From contig NZ_LGYO01000033.1 in NCBI RefSeq assembly GCF_001263355.1, positions 111,299 through 175,298 on the forward strand: a DNA stretch of 64,000 bases, given 5' to 3'. The translations under genes were made by a program, and so were the position numbers. The stretch comes from Acetobacterium bakii (GTDB taxonomy: Bacteria; Bacillota; Clostridia; Eubacteriales; Eubacteriaceae). The notes below the pieces were generated by a model. The model ran no database searches. It saw only the letters and a program-made list of their open reading frames with translations, and had not been told where the DNA came from. Positions 1 through 9,554 of the stretch are shown one piece after another (the stretch's first letter is position 1; every line of letters starts with the position of its first letter).

Positions 1-89
1 TCTACGGTTGCGGATGAGGTTTCAAATTCCAGTATTTTTTCAGCCAGTCCCCATTGGGTAAAATAGTCTCGTACTTTTTCGATTGCCAT
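1..89 (-). CDS. YbaK/EbsC-family aminoacyl-tRNA deacylase-like protein (5' end only)
   Basis: Only the first 29 codons lie in the window; the gene runs off the left edge. The start ATG (87-89) follows GGAGA on the minus strand. The N-terminus (MAIEKVRDYF, then a GLAEKILEFETSSATV-like stretch) matches the opening of Firmicute YbaK/EbsC proteins, which are related to the editing domain of prolyl-tRNA synthetase and hydrolyse mischarged tRNAs. The family call rests on this short segment, and no catalytic residue is visible. Confidence 0.6.
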   Translation of the reverse strand, partial: MAIEKVRDYFTQWGLAEKILEFETSSATV

Positions 90-177
90 ACTTTTATCTC
101 CTGTTCTTTGTATTTATGCATAATATATTATCACAGATTTGAGCGTTCTAAAACAACGCATGAAACGGCTTGCAGGA

Positions 178-387
178 TCACTCAAAATAAAAGACATCCT
201 CGAATTTTTTATCAAGAGCCACGCAGATCAGCAGGGCCAGTTTGGCGCTGGGACAGAACTGCAGATTTTCAATGGAGCTGATGGTTTGGCGGGAAACACC
301 TACCATGTCGGCTAATGCTTCCTGGGTGATGCGTTTTTCAGCACGCCACATGCGCAGCCGGTTATTGAAAATCAGATTATTTTCCAT
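178..387 (-). CDS. small XRE/Cro-type HTH regulator
   Basis: A 69-residue protein that is essentially one Cro/CI helix-turn-helix. The recognition region reads TQEALADMVGVSRQTISSIEN at about residues 21-41, followed by the typical tail LALLICVALDKKFEDVFYFE. It resembles the YozG-like small regulators that are usually encoded beside a small membrane protein. Here that partner lies six bases upstream at 394-705, so the two are probably co-transcribed. It most likely binds its own promoter. The target is unknown. Confidence 0.85.
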   Translation of the reverse strand: MENNLIFNNRLRMWRAEKRITQEALADMVGVSRQTISSIENLQFCPSAKLALLICVALDKKFEDVFYFE

Positions 388-393
388 CGGGGA

Positions 394-705
394 TTACCAG
401 GTCTGTAGGATGTAATCCAGCAAAAAAACAACCGCTGCAATCAAGCCGGCAATAGCGGGGACCAGGTTTCCCTTTGTTTTTGAGGCGCGGTACTTATAGA
501 CGTAGCTCATACCCAGGTATCCCCAGAAGATTGCCAGCAGGTCATAGATGGGAAGACCTTTGGCAAAATTATAAAAAACCAGCAGAATAAACATAATGCT
601 TAAGCCGATTTCGCCGTAGCGCCGTGACTTGTCTTCAACATACACAAGCCCTTCATCTTTGGCTTTACTGTCTTTGTTACGGGTTAAAATTTCATTGCGA
701 TCCAT
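394..705 (-). CDS. small membrane protein, DUF6442-like
   Basis: A 103-residue protein. The ATG at 705 was chosen over upstream starts because an AAGAAGG ribosome binding site lies just before it. The N-terminal third is charged and cytoplasmic (MDRNEILTRNKDSKAKDEG). Three hydrophobic segments follow, at about residues 35-50, 53-67 and 80-100. The layout matches small DUF6442-type membrane proteins paired with XRE regulators, although the DUF assignment is from memory of the family. The function is unknown. It is the first gene of a two-gene operon with the XRE gene at 178-387. Confidence 0.7.
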   Translation of the reverse strand: MDRNEILTRNKDSKAKDEGLVYVEDKSRRYGEIGLSIMFILLVFYNFAKGLPIYDLLAIFWGYLGMSYVYKYRASKTKGNLVPAIAGLIAAVVFLLDYILQTW

Positions 706-1236
706 TTTGTAACCTTCTTTCATTTTGATAAGATGATTATACGTGATGCCAACCACTATGTCAAGTATGGAAGACATTATGGAAGTTGTACTTGTCAATT
801 AGCGGAACATTGCTGACAATCAAAAATATATTCAGTCTCTGAGCATTTCCTAAAAATCGGCTGAAATTTTAATACTTTAAACCAGACATTTTTGAATGAT
901 TCTCAATTACGCAATGATTAATTCCAATGCATTATTCCTGCTGATTGTGCCGAAAACGCTTTCAATTGCGTTAGGTCAGGTATGAGAGCAAACAGGGGTA
1001 TTGCTATTTTGGTCAAAGGTAAAAACTCAGAATGAATTGATGCGCGGATCAACATGGAAGCAGCAAAAAAAAACAATAAAAAACAGTCCATATTTATAAA
1101 AAAACAGTTCTATTATTGTGTTTTGTGTAGTAAAATGAGAACGGCAAAAAAACAGCTAAAAAGTTGCCCAATGAAAAAACAATTATATTAATTGTTTTTT
1201 CATTGGGCATAGAAAACGGGGTAAATGTAAAAAAAT
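706..1236. other. 530-bp intergenic region between divergent operons
   Basis: I find no coding sequence here. The right half is very A-rich. A plausible plus-strand promoter lies near 1115-1140 (TTGTGT, then TAAAAT). A long perfect hairpin at 1166-1208 follows it, and the phosphate transporter gene begins at 1237. Near 905-990 a loose inverted pair (ATTACGCAAT / CAATTGCGTTA) resembles the ends of the type III repeats described elsewhere, but without their core. Confidence 0.5.
1166..1208 (+). promoter_or_regulatory. perfect 20-bp hairpin in the pit leader
   Basis: Arms 1166-1185 and 1189-1208 are perfectly complementary around a three-base loop. The outer bases are GCCCAATG/CATTGGGC and the inner part is A/T-rich. 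It lies 28 bases before the pit start codon and downstream of the likely promoter, so it would be in the mRNA leader. No U-tract follows directly, so it is not a standard terminator. It could be an operator, an mRNA-stabilising stem or an attenuator. Confidence 0.6.
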
Positions 1237-2289
1237 ATGACATTATCTTTTTCAGAGTTTATCAATGATATCGCCGGAAATCCGGCGTTATTGATAATTG
1301 TAGTCCTGACCCTTGGGGTTATTCTTGTAAACGGTTGGACGGATGCACCAAATGCCATTGCTACCTGTGTATCCACACGGTCCATGGAACCCAGAAAAGC
1401 GATTATGATGGCGGCTGTCTTTAATTTCCTGGGCGTTTTTGTAATGACTGCCATTAATGCGACGGTTGCCCAAACCATTGCCAACATGGTTGATTTCAGT
1501 GGGAATCCTGATGATGCAATCATCGCCCTGTGCGCGGCGCTCTTTGCCATTGTACTATGGGCCACCGCAGCCTGGTATTTTGGGATTCCCACCAGTGAAA
1601 GTCATGCGTTAATCGCCGGATTATCCGGAGCAGCCATTGCCCTCCAGGGTGGTATTGGCGGTATCAACGGAGATGCCTGGATTAAGGTTATTTATGGACT
1701 CGTCGCTTCGACGGTGCTGGGTTTTGGTTTTGGGTACATTGTGGTAAAATTTGTGATGCGCATCTGCAAAAATATGTCCCGACAGCAAACTAATGGCTTT
1801 TTTAAAAAAGGCCAGATTGGAGCCGGAGCAGCCATGGCATTTATGCACGGTGCTCAGGATGGTCAGAAATTCATGGGGATTTTTATGCTGGGGATTTTCC
1901 TTGGACAAGGAACTTCGGATGCCACCAATTTTGTCATTCCGGTTTGGATGATGATCCTGTGTTCCCTGGTAATGGCCATCGGAACTTCCATCGGCGGTTT
2001 AAAAATCATCAAAACCGTAGGAATGGACATGGTCAAGCTGGAAACCTATCAGGGATTTAGTGCGGATGTCGCAGCCTCCGCCTGTTTGCTTATCGCTTCA
2101 CTTTTTGGGGTACCGGTGAGCACAACCCATACTAAGACAACGGCCATTATGGGCGTTGGCGCAGCAAAGCGCTTTTCCTCGGTTAACTGGTCAACGGTTA
2201 AAGAAATGGTTTGGGCCTGGGTGCTTACATTCCCGGGATGTGGCTTAATCGGTTTTCTGATGGCCCTGATATTTATGAGAATTTTTTAA
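1237..2289 (+). CDS. pit: PiT-family inorganic phosphate transporter
   Basis: A 350-residue integral membrane protein of the PiT (PF01384) family, which carries phosphate or metal-phosphate into the cell with a cation. The two inverted family signatures are visible. The N-terminal one is GWTDAPNAIATCVSTRS at about residues 29-45, and the C-terminal repeat contains FMHGAQDGQKFMGI at about 206-219. About ten membrane segments are apparent. The length is typical of short bacterial Pit proteins. No strong ribosome binding site precedes the ATG. A PhoU-like DUF47 gene follows after 12 bases, the usual Pit accessory arrangement. Confidence 0.92.
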   Translation: MTLSFSEFINDIAGNPALLIIVVLTLGVILVNGWTDAPNAIATCVSTRSMEPRKAIMMAAVFNFLGVFVMTAINATVAQTIANMVDFSGNPDDAIIALCAALFAIVLWATAAWYFGIPTSESHALIAGLSGAAIALQGGIGGINGDAWIKVIYGLVASTVLGFGFGYIVVKFVMRICKNMSRQQTNGFFKKGQIGAGAAMAFMHGAQDGQKFMGIFMLGIFLGQGTSDATNFVIPVWMMILCSLVMAIGTSIGGLKIIKTVGMDMVKLETYQGFSADVAASACLLIASLFGVPVSTTHTKTTAIMGVGAAKRFSSVNWSTVKEMVWAWVLTFPGCGLIGFLMALIFMRIF

Positions 2290-2301
2290 GAAGGAGATAC
2301 A

Positions 2302-2934
2302 ATGGCTAAAAAAACCAAAACAAAAGGATATAATTATTATAAGGAATTTATAATCGTATCCGATTTAATTCTTGATGCATCCCACTTATTAAATGAGGTT
2401 TTAAATGACTATGATTTAAGCCAGTTGGATGAAAAGCTCATCGAACTGCATAAAATCGAACGCAATGCCGATGAACAGCGCTATGTGATGATGAACTTTC
2501 TGTTCAGCGATTTTCTTCCTCCCATCGAACGGGAAGATATTATTGCATTGTCCTGCGCACTGGATACCATCATCGATTTAATCGAAGATATTTTAATCTA
2601 CATGGATATGTATCAAATTTCAGCCATTGCGCCGGAGATGCTTTCATTTGTGGAACTGATTGAAAAATCGGCGGCAGAGCTTCATAAAGCCGTCAAAGAC
2701 CTGAAAAATTTCAAAAAACCCAAAGCCCTTCACGAAGCGATTATTCTCATAAATCGATATGAAAATCTGGGTGATGATTTATATACCAAATCCGTTAAAA
2801 AACTCTTTATTGAAAGAAAAGATCCCCTTGATACCGTATCTTTAATCCGAATCTATGATTACTTCGAAAAAAGCTGTGATTCTTTTGAAGATGCGGCGGA
2901 CATTATTTCAGGAATTATTCTGAAAAATTCTTAA
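2302..2934 (+). CDS. DUF47-family (PhoU-like) Pit accessory protein
   Basis: A 210-residue, almost entirely helical and charged cytoplasmic protein of the DUF47/Pit accessory family (PF01865), related to PhoU. It begins after AAGGAGATACA, twelve bases behind pit. The run of acidic/hydrophobic helices (for example SCALDTIIDLIEDILIYMDM at about residues 90-109) and the late IYDYFEKSCDSFEDAADIISG segment are characteristic. These proteins are thought to regulate the neighbouring Pit permease. A strong hairpin terminator lies just after the stop codon. Confidence 0.9.
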   Translation: MAKKTKTKGYNYYKEFIIVSDLILDASHLLNEVLNDYDLSQLDEKLIELHKIERNADEQRYVMMNFLFSDFLPPIEREDIIALSCALDTIIDLIEDILIYMDMYQISAIAPEMLSFVELIEKSAAELHKAVKDLKNFKKPKALHEAIILINRYENLGDDLYTKSVKKLFIERKDPLDTVSLIRIYDYFEKSCDSFEDAADIISGIILKNS

Positions 2935-2969
2935 CCGCCAAGCTCTGAAAAAAAAGAAAGATTTGTCTT

Positions 2970-3017
2970 CCATACAAAAACCCCATAAGCAGCACTGCTT
3001 ATGGGGTTTTTGTATGG
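2970..3017. terminator. bidirectional terminator between pit operon and c-di-GMP sensor gene
   Basis: Perfect 23-bp arms (2970-2992 and 2995-3017) contain CCCCATAAGCAG/CTGCTTATGGGG and inner A5/T5 runs. It lies between two convergent genes, so it can stop transcription from either side. Confidence 0.85.
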
Positions 3018-3061
3018 GCGATAAAGCCAATGAATCGATAGGCAGGTACTTCACAGCGAGC

Positions 3062-5557
3062 TTAGATTGCTTCAACCATGGTTCCCGTGGCAGTGGCCAG
3101 CTTATTTAATACCTTGTGAATGAATATCTCAACAATTTCAGGATCAAATTGCGTGAATGAATTATCCCTAAGTTCTTTAATGATTTCAGTGGGGGTGAGG
3201 GCTTTTCGATAGGTTCGGTCCGACGACATGGCTTCATAGGCATCCGCTACCGCAATGATTCGGGCGATCAGGGGAATTTTATCGCCAATTAGTCCGAGCG
3301 GATAGCCCTGACCATCCATGCGTTCGTGGTGAGCCAGGACATACTCGGCCAGAGATGAATAGGCATCTACAGATTTCAAGATTTGATAACCGATTTCCGG
3401 ATGTTTTTTGACCTCGTCATACTCGGATGGAAGAAGTGGTCCCGGTTTGTTCAAAATAGCCTCGCTGATTGAAATTTTGCCAATATCATGGAGTAAACCG
3501 GCGGTTTCAAGTTCCTTGATGGTCTCGTAATCGAGGTTCATGGCTTCACCGATTTGCTTGCTGATGATACTCACCTGGTCCGAATGTCTTTTCTCTCGTT
3601 CGTTTTTTTCATGCAGGGTATTCATAATGAGCTGAAGGGTTTGATGGCGCATGCTTTGGCTTTCAACCAGTTTCTTTCGATACATGTGATCTTCAGCTTT
3701 TATAAAAAGATCATTGATGGATTGTTCCATGGCGGTTTTGGTTTCCCAGCCAATTGATACCGAAAGCACAATGGTATTGGGATTCAAACTAGCGGCGGCC
3801 TCATAAATACATTTAATTATTTTTGCTGTCTCATCGGAATCTGTTTGGGGAAAGAGAATGGTGAATTCATCCCCGCCGATGCGAGAAATGATATCCGAAG
3901 ACCGGCAGGCATTGGTGAGCAGGTCTGCTACATTTTTCAAAAGAGTATCCCCGGCCAAATGCCCAAAGGCATCGTTGGTGAGCTTTAATCCATTCACGTC
4001 CAGCAGGGCAATAGTCAGGGGCAGATTTTTTTCGATGTCCAGCCGTTTAAGCTCTTCTTCATAGAAACGGCGGTTATAGAGACCGGTTAGCTGATCGTGG
4101 TAACTGAGATATTCGATATAAATCTGATTGTTTTTTTCTTCCGTGATATCACGAACGATGGCCACCACCTCATGATGACTGCTTTTGACCATCCGCACTT
4201 CAAAGCAATGTCTGCCATCCGGGAGATCCAAATCATATTCAAACATCTGCAGGCGTCCTGTTTCCAGGGCTTGGGAAATAGCCATATTTCCTTTGGTGGC
4301 AATTTCAGCCGGGAACACATTTTCGATTGCTTTTCCCATAAAATCTTCTTTTTTGAGTAGGAGCAAGGATTCATTATTGACATGAAAGTCTAGAAAAACC
4401 CCGTTGGTATCCAGAATAAAAAGAATATCAGGCAGCGCATTGACAATGGCTCGATTTCGTTCTTCGCTGGTGACCAGAGCTAGTTTGCTGGTTTCCAATT
4501 CATTAAAATAATCCTGAGTTTTTTTAAGGACAAGATTAACGGATTTTCTCAAACCTTCAAAGACGTCATCCTCGGCTTTCAGACGATAAGACATATCATT
4601 TTCAATGGAAATAGCCTGAATGTCCGTATCCAGTTCTAAAATCGGGCCAATGATATGTTTCTTTTGTTGAAATAGGAGAACCGTAAAAATAAAGCCAGAA
4701 GAGATTAAGGTCAGCAAAAAGATCAACAGCGCCTGCTGATCTTTTTGGAGATAATCGTCGGTTTGGATAAAGCTTCCCAGGGTCCAGTCGGTTCCCTCAA
4801 TGGGTTGATAAGCCAAATAACCTTCAGTACCATCAAGGGTTATGGGTGTGGTACCAGTACTGTGCTGAAGCATGGAAACCGATAAATTTTCAGAAATATC
4901 CTGTATATTCACGAGGGTTGCGGTTGCTGCGTAGTCATAATCAGGATGGGCCAGAATATTCCCCTTGCCATCAATTAAAAAAGAGTATTTGGTATCAGAA
5001 CTTTTTTGATTCATAACCAGCTCAACAATCCCCTGCATGGTAATATCCCCGGCAACAACCCCTAGAAATTCATGATTTTCATTATAAACAGGACAGGCTA
5101 CAGTTATGATGAGCTGATCTTTTGTGGCATTCATAAAAGGTTCAGTAAAAATAAGCCGATCTGCTGCCACAGCTTTGATGTACCAGGGGCGAGTTCTCAG
5201 GTCAAAGGATTCCGGTGGGACAAAGCCGCTACTGTTGACTATAACATTGTCAGGGGTGCCAAAATAAATGGAACTGAAGGACGTATTTCCTGCGGAAAGG
5301 TTTTTTAAAAAATCAAGGATATGTTCGGTATCGGTTTCACTGGCAAGATAAAGCTCGGCATCCGTCATCACCTGTCCTCGATTGCCCAATTTTGAACCGA
5401 TATCACCGGCAATTACATTGCGTTCCAGGATGATATTTCGCTGTGTTTCGGTATTGATGCTTTTTTCGAAATATTTAAACTGAATAAACATTCCCAGGGA
5501 TATTGTTACGGCAACAACAATCCCAATTACATAAAACCGTCTGATCATTTGTCTCAT
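3062..5557 (-). CDS. membrane sensor with Cache, PAS, GGDEF and HD-GYP domains
   Basis: An 831-residue sensor that could both make and degrade cyclic di-GMP. A membrane segment lies at about 8-27, an extracellular dCache-like region at about 30-270 and a second membrane segment at about 277-297. A PAS domain follows at about 365-475. The GGDEF domain has an intact GGDEF at about 560 and an RxxD inhibitory site (RSSD) five residues before it. The HD-GYP domain has HDIGK at about 690 and GQGYP at about 748. Both enzymatic motifs look intact, so the net direction cannot be read from sequence. The gene is alone and convergent with the pit operon. Confidence 0.9.
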   Translation of the reverse strand: MRQMIRRFYVIGIVVAVTISLGMFIQFKYFEKSINTETQRNIILERNVIAGDIGSKLGNRGQVMTDAELYLASETDTEHILDFLKNLSAGNTSFSSIYFGTPDNVIVNSSGFVPPESFDLRTRPWYIKAVAADRLIFTEPFMNATKDQLIITVACPVYNENHEFLGVVAGDITMQGIVELVMNQKSSDTKYSFLIDGKGNILAHPDYDYAATATLVNIQDISENLSVSMLQHSTGTTPITLDGTEGYLAYQPIEGTDWTLGSFIQTDDYLQKDQQALLIFLLTLISSGFIFTVLLFQQKKHIIGPILELDTDIQAISIENDMSYRLKAEDDVFEGLRKSVNLVLKKTQDYFNELETSKLALVTSEERNRAIVNALPDILFILDTNGVFLDFHVNNESLLLLKKEDFMGKAIENVFPAEIATKGNMAISQALETGRLQMFEYDLDLPDGRHCFEVRMVKSSHHEVVAIVRDITEEKNNQIYIEYLSYHDQLTGLYNRRFYEEELKRLDIEKNLPLTIALLDVNGLKLTNDAFGHLAGDTLLKNVADLLTNACRSSDIISRIGGDEFTILFPQTDSDETAKIIKCIYEAAASLNPNTIVLSVSIGWETKTAMEQSINDLFIKAEDHMYRKKLVESQSMRHQTLQLIMNTLHEKNEREKRHSDQVSIISKQIGEAMNLDYETIKELETAGLLHDIGKISISEAILNKPGPLLPSEYDEVKKHPEIGYQILKSVDAYSSLAEYVLAHHERMDGQGYPLGLIGDKIPLIARIIAVADAYEAMSSDRTYRKALTPTEIIKELRDNSFTQFDPEIVEIFIHKVLNKLATATGTMVEAI

Positions 5558-5855
5558 CTATTTCACCCCGAAGTATTGCTTAAATAAAACTGTGCTCATT
5601 ATTTTAACATTTTAAATTAAGCTGCGCTAGTCTTTTTGGTGTGCCGGTTAATAAATAATCATAAATATATCGAATCGTTACATTTACAGAATTCAGGGAA
5701 TTTAAGTTGAATTAACATGTTCTTAATCCAATACTACTAAGGATTTAACACTGGATTGTGAAAAATATGTTAATCTTTAGACCATTGAAGAAGTCAACAA
5801 AGGTGCAAAAGAAGCAAAAAAATAGACAAACATAGGTAAATCAAGGAGAAATGGA

Positions 5856-8474
5856 ATGAAGTGGTTTTATAATTTAAAAATTGGGAAAAAATTAATCCTG
5901 GGGTATTTAATCATTGCGGTGATTGCCGGGGGCATCGGGACAATGGGGGTTGTGGGCATTCAAAAAATCAGCGCCCGGGATGTCTATCTGTATGAAAAAA
6001 TGGCCATGCCACTGGGCGAGCTTGTGGCCATTGCGGATGCCTTCCAGGGTATTCTGGGGAACGTTCAGGAAGTGACCCAGGCAACAACATCGGATGAAAT
6101 CGATGCAGCCGAAAAAGAAATATTAAAGCAGAATTCCACATTCGATGCTAATCTGAAAAAGTTTCAAACTACCCTGACTTCCCCGGAAGGCATTCAGATT
6201 GCCGACGAAACCTATTTATTAAAGGATCAGTTTGACCTGATGACCATAAAAATAGTTGAATTGGTCCGTCAGGGAAATCAGCCGGAAGCGATGCTGATGG
6301 CAAAAGGCACGGATATAAAAAAAATCCAAACCGCAATTCAAAGCAATTACCAAAGGATGCTTGAGCTGAAACTGGAAATTGTTAAGGAAACCGCCAAGGG
6401 TAACGCGGCCATCGCTGGCACATCTACGATTCTAACCCTGGTGCTGCTGGTGCTGGGGGTCGCGGCAGCACTGCTGCTGGGTCTTTTTATGGCCTCGATG
6501 ATTACCAAACCGGTTGCGAAAATCAATCATATGATTAAGGAAATGAGTCTGGGACACTTGGGGTTGCGACTAAACCTTGATAGCAAAGATGAAATCGGCG
6601 AAATGGCCACGGCCATGGATGATTTTGCCGAGGATCTTCAGCATGTGGTGATCGGAACCATGCATGAAATCGCCGATGGAAATTTATCCACAGAGATAGA
6701 GCCCAAAGATGATCTTGATGAAATCACTCCGGCTTTAAAAAAGACCATTGAAACCATTCGCAACCTCATTGATGAAGCCAATATGCTTTCTCACGCGGCG
6801 GTGGCGGGAAATCTGGCGGTCCGGGGAAACGCAGATGGTTTCAAAGGCGGATTCAAAGAAATTCTGGTTGGGTTTAATGATACCCTGGATGCCATGGTTG
6901 GACCGCTGAATATTGCGGCGGACTGTGTGAATAAAATCGGAAACGGGATCATTCCTCAAAAAATAACAGAAACCTATTATGGAGATTTTAACGCCTTTAA
7001 AAATAGCATTAATGCCTGTATCGACGGGTTGGCTGCTTTGGAAGAAGGCAATCATGTATTGGGTCTCATGAATCAGAATGATTTTACCCAGTGCATTGAG
7101 GGAAACTACCTGGGAATTTATGCCGAAATCGGTGAATCCATTAACGGGATTCGCAGGTTGCTACTGACCATCATGAAAATCGCCGGGCATATCAAGGAAG
7201 GGAATCTCAGTGATTTGGAAGAATTGAAAAAAAGCGGAAAACGCAGCGATAATGATCGGTTAATTCCCACCCTGGTGGAGATGATGGAGAACATCGTTAT
7301 GCTGGTGGACGAAGGCGAGACCATGGCGGCACTGGCCATTGAAGGGGATTTGAATCATCGCGGGAACAGCAGTAAATTCAGCGGGGAATATGCCCGGGTC
7401 ATTGAAGGCTTTAACCAAACCCTGGACGCGGTGATCGAACCTATCATAGAAACCAAAAGGGCGCTAAAAGAATTAGCCCAGGGGAATTTAAACATCAGCA
7501 TGGAAGGGGCGTTTAAAGGCCAGCACGGCCAAATAAAAGAGGATATGAACCAGACCATTGGGTTCTTAAAACGCTATGTGGATGACATCACCCTGACTTT
7601 GAAAGCGATGGGTGAAGGCAATCTGGATCAGGCCATCACATCCGATTATTTAGGCGATTTCCGGGACATCAAAACAGCACTCAATGACATTACCACAAAT
7701 CTCAGCACGACGCTTAGGGATATTGATGTAACTGCAGCTCAGGTTGAGGTTGGCGCCAGACAAATATCTGATGGCGGTCAGGCTTTGTCTCAGGGGAGCA
7801 CCGAACAGGCCAGTGCCATTGAAGAACTCACCGCTTCCATTGCCGAAGTGGCCGATGAAACCAGTCAAAATGCCATCCGGGCCGGGGCCGCTAATGAACG
7901 TTCCATTGCGGTCCGTAAAAATGCGGCAACCGGGAATCTTCAAATGGGAAAAATGGTGTCGGCCATGGTGGAAATTAACGATTCCTCAAGCAGCATTTCC
8001 AAGGTTATCAAGGTGATCGACGATATCGCCTTCCAGACCAATATTCTGGCTCTGAACGCGGCAGTCGAAGCCGCCCGAGCAGGACAGCATGGCAAAGGTT
8101 TTGCGGTTGTTGCCCAGGAAGTCAGAAATCTGGCGGTTCGAAGTGCCAAGGCTGTTAAGGAAACGTCAATTCTTATTGAAGGCTCCATTGAAAAGGTGGC
8201 AATGGGCACCAAAATCGCTGATGAAACCGCAGTCAGTTTAAAAGAAATCCTGGATGAAATCGAAAAAATAACCACTTTGGTCGGAACCATTGCCCAGGCA
8301 TCCAATGATCAGGCAATGGAAATCACCCAGATTAACCAGGGCATCGAACAGGTTTCCAAAGTCGTTCAAACCAATGCCGCCACCGCGGAAGAAAGCGCCG
8401 CCGCCAGTGAAGAGCTGTCCGGCCAGGCCGAAATACTCCGGGAAATGGTCGGAGCTTTCAGGTTAAAAAGATGA
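5856..8474 (+). CDS. methyl-accepting chemotaxis protein with tandem HAMP-like repeats
   Basis: An 872-residue chemoreceptor. Membrane segments lie at about 11-33 and 183-213 and enclose a helical-bundle sensor of about 150 residues. A HAMP domain follows, then roughly 350 residues of repeated HAMP-like units (DGNLSTEI, AGNLAVRGN, EGNLSDLEE, EGDLNHRGN, QGNLNISME, EGNLDQAIT). The C-terminal signalling hairpin is canonical, with AFQTNILALNAAVEAARAG near residue 725. No CheR-docking pentapeptide is present at the end (FRLKR). The start has AAGGAGAAATGGA upstream. The multi-HAMP stalk makes it longer than a typical receptor. No chemotaxis kinase gene is nearby. Confidence 0.93.
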   Translation: MKWFYNLKIGKKLILGYLIIAVIAGGIGTMGVVGIQKISARDVYLYEKMAMPLGELVAIADAFQGILGNVQEVTQATTSDEIDAAEKEILKQNSTFDANLKKFQTTLTSPEGIQIADETYLLKDQFDLMTIKIVELVRQGNQPEAMLMAKGTDIKKIQTAIQSNYQRMLELKLEIVKETAKGNAAIAGTSTILTLVLLVLGVAAALLLGLFMASMITKPVAKINHMIKEMSLGHLGLRLNLDSKDEIGEMATAMDDFAEDLQHVVIGTMHEIADGNLSTEIEPKDDLDEITPALKKTIETIRNLIDEANMLSHAAVAGNLAVRGNADGFKGGFKEILVGFNDTLDAMVGPLNIAADCVNKIGNGIIPQKITETYYGDFNAFKNSINACIDGLAALEEGNHVLGLMNQNDFTQCIEGNYLGIYAEIGESINGIRRLLLTIMKIAGHIKEGNLSDLEELKKSGKRSDNDRLIPTLVEMMENIVMLVDEGETMAALAIEGDLNHRGNSSKFSGEYARVIEGFNQTLDAVIEPIIETKRALKELAQGNLNISMEGAFKGQHGQIKEDMNQTIGFLKRYVDDITLTLKAMGEGNLDQAITSDYLGDFRDIKTALNDITTNLSTTLRDIDVTAAQVEVGARQISDGGQALSQGSTEQASAIEELTASIAEVADETSQNAIRAGAANERSIAVRKNAATGNLQMGKMVSAMVEINDSSSSISKVIKVIDDIAFQTNILALNAAVEAARAGQHGKGFAVVAQEVRNLAVRSAKAVKETSILIEGSIEKVAMGTKIADETAVSLKEILDEIEKITTLVGTIAQASNDQAMEITQINQGIEQVSKVVQTNAATAEESAAASEELSGQAEILREMVGAFRLKR

Positions 8475-8582
8475 CGTTATTACAGATTAGATCTAAAAAC
8501 ATCCCCGGGACTTACTTTTTTGTTTTATCGACAGTTGAAACGAAAGATTCCCTTGGTGTTTGAGATTGAAAAAAAGTAATTT

Positions 8583-8789
8583 GACAAACCTCGTTGCGGA
8601 TTTTTATTTTATCATGTTGTGGGCATCAAGGCGAACAGTCGCTAGACTGTCCGAATTGCGGGTGGCAACGAGCCAATCACAAGCTCGCTTGTAGTTGGCG
8701 ACTGCTTGCGAACCACGAGAAATAAGCGAAGCGCGTTTCTCGTGGTTGCAGCACACAACGATAAATAAATGTCCGCAACGAGGTTTGTT
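8583..8789. repeat. palindromic element A (type II ends, with extra internal hairpins)
   Basis: The outer inverted repeat ACAAACCTCGTTGCGGA is perfect over 17 bp (8584-8600 and 8772-8788). Inside are GTTGTGGGC...GCACACAAC and the family core GGCGAACAGTC...GACTGTCCG. Compared with copy G (44706-44822) it carries about 90 extra bases at about 8658-8748. That extra segment has its own stems, including a perfect 12-bp arm pair at 8711-8722/8736-8747. Homology to copy G extends leftward to about 8555. It lies between two convergent genes. Confidence 0.85.
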
Positions 8790-8818
8790 GATCCAAAAGC
8801 GTATTTCTGAAATCATCG

Positions 8819-9301
8819 TTAGAAAAGGGTTAGACCATTTTCAAACAGTGTGCTCTGGAATTTTTCCAGGGTGATGCCGGCCATTTTAAAGAGCTTTCGA
8901 GATACTTCAGAGGCATCGCAGTCGGGGTATTTATCTTCCTGATAAATTACTTTTTTAATCCCGGCCTGAATAATGGCCTTGGCACATTCGTTGCAGGGGA
9001 ATAAGCTTACATAAAGGATGGCATCCGCTAGGGATCGTCCATCGGAATTTAAGATGGCATTTAACTCGGCATGACAGACATAGGCATATTTGGTGTCCTG
9101 AAAATCCCCGTCACGATCCCAGGGCAGGTCATCATCACTGCATCCTTTAGGCATGCCGTTGTAGCCGGTGGATAGAATGATGTTGTTTTCGTTGACAATG
9201 CAAGCGCCAACCTGAGTATTCGGGTCTTTACTGCGTCGTGCCGATAATAGGGCGATCCCCATAAAATATTCTTCCCAAGTAATATAATCATGTCGTTTCA
9301 T
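8819..9301 (-). CDS. deoxycytidylate (dCMP) deaminase
   Basis: A 160-residue zinc cytidine/deoxycytidylate deaminase (ComEB type). It converts dCMP to dUMP and so feeds dTMP synthesis. Zinc ligands and the proton-shuttling glutamate are visible as HAELNAI at about residue 76 and PCNECAKAI at about 101. The N-terminal [17 protein letters not shown] and the GYNGMP motif are diagnostic of dCMP deaminases. The length is normal. The start ATG is preceded by GGGAGAATGCT. The gene stands alone, convergent with the chemoreceptor across repeat element A. Confidence 0.93.
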   Translation of the reverse strand: MKRHDYITWEEYFMGIALLSARRSKDPNTQVGACIVNENNIILSTGYNGMPKGCSDDDLPWDRDGDFQDTKYAYVCHAELNAILNSDGRSLADAILYVSLFPCNECAKAIIQAGIKKVIYQEDKYPDCDASEVSRKLFKMAGITLEKFQSTLFENGLTLF

Positions 9302-9554
9302 AGCATTCTCCCGTTTTTTCTTTTATTTTAGCATAATTCCGTGAAAAAGGATAGAAATGAGAATATCTCTGATTAATAATTGAAATTGAAAACTTTTGAA
9401 TAGGAATAAAATTATTTTATTGCGAAGAGATCACAGCGAACCCGGTAATCAGTGAATATGCGTCAGAGCCTGAAAAAGTGGGTCTAAGAATAATGCTTGT
9501 AATCGAAGCCAATACTCATTATACTTAATATAAAATACAAACATCCTTGACTGG

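Noticed and set aside
8583..8789. Element A considered as an insertion sequence
   Set aside because: Its 17-bp inverted ends are IS-like, but no transposase frame exists inside and all copies are 100-210 bp; at most it would be a MITE.
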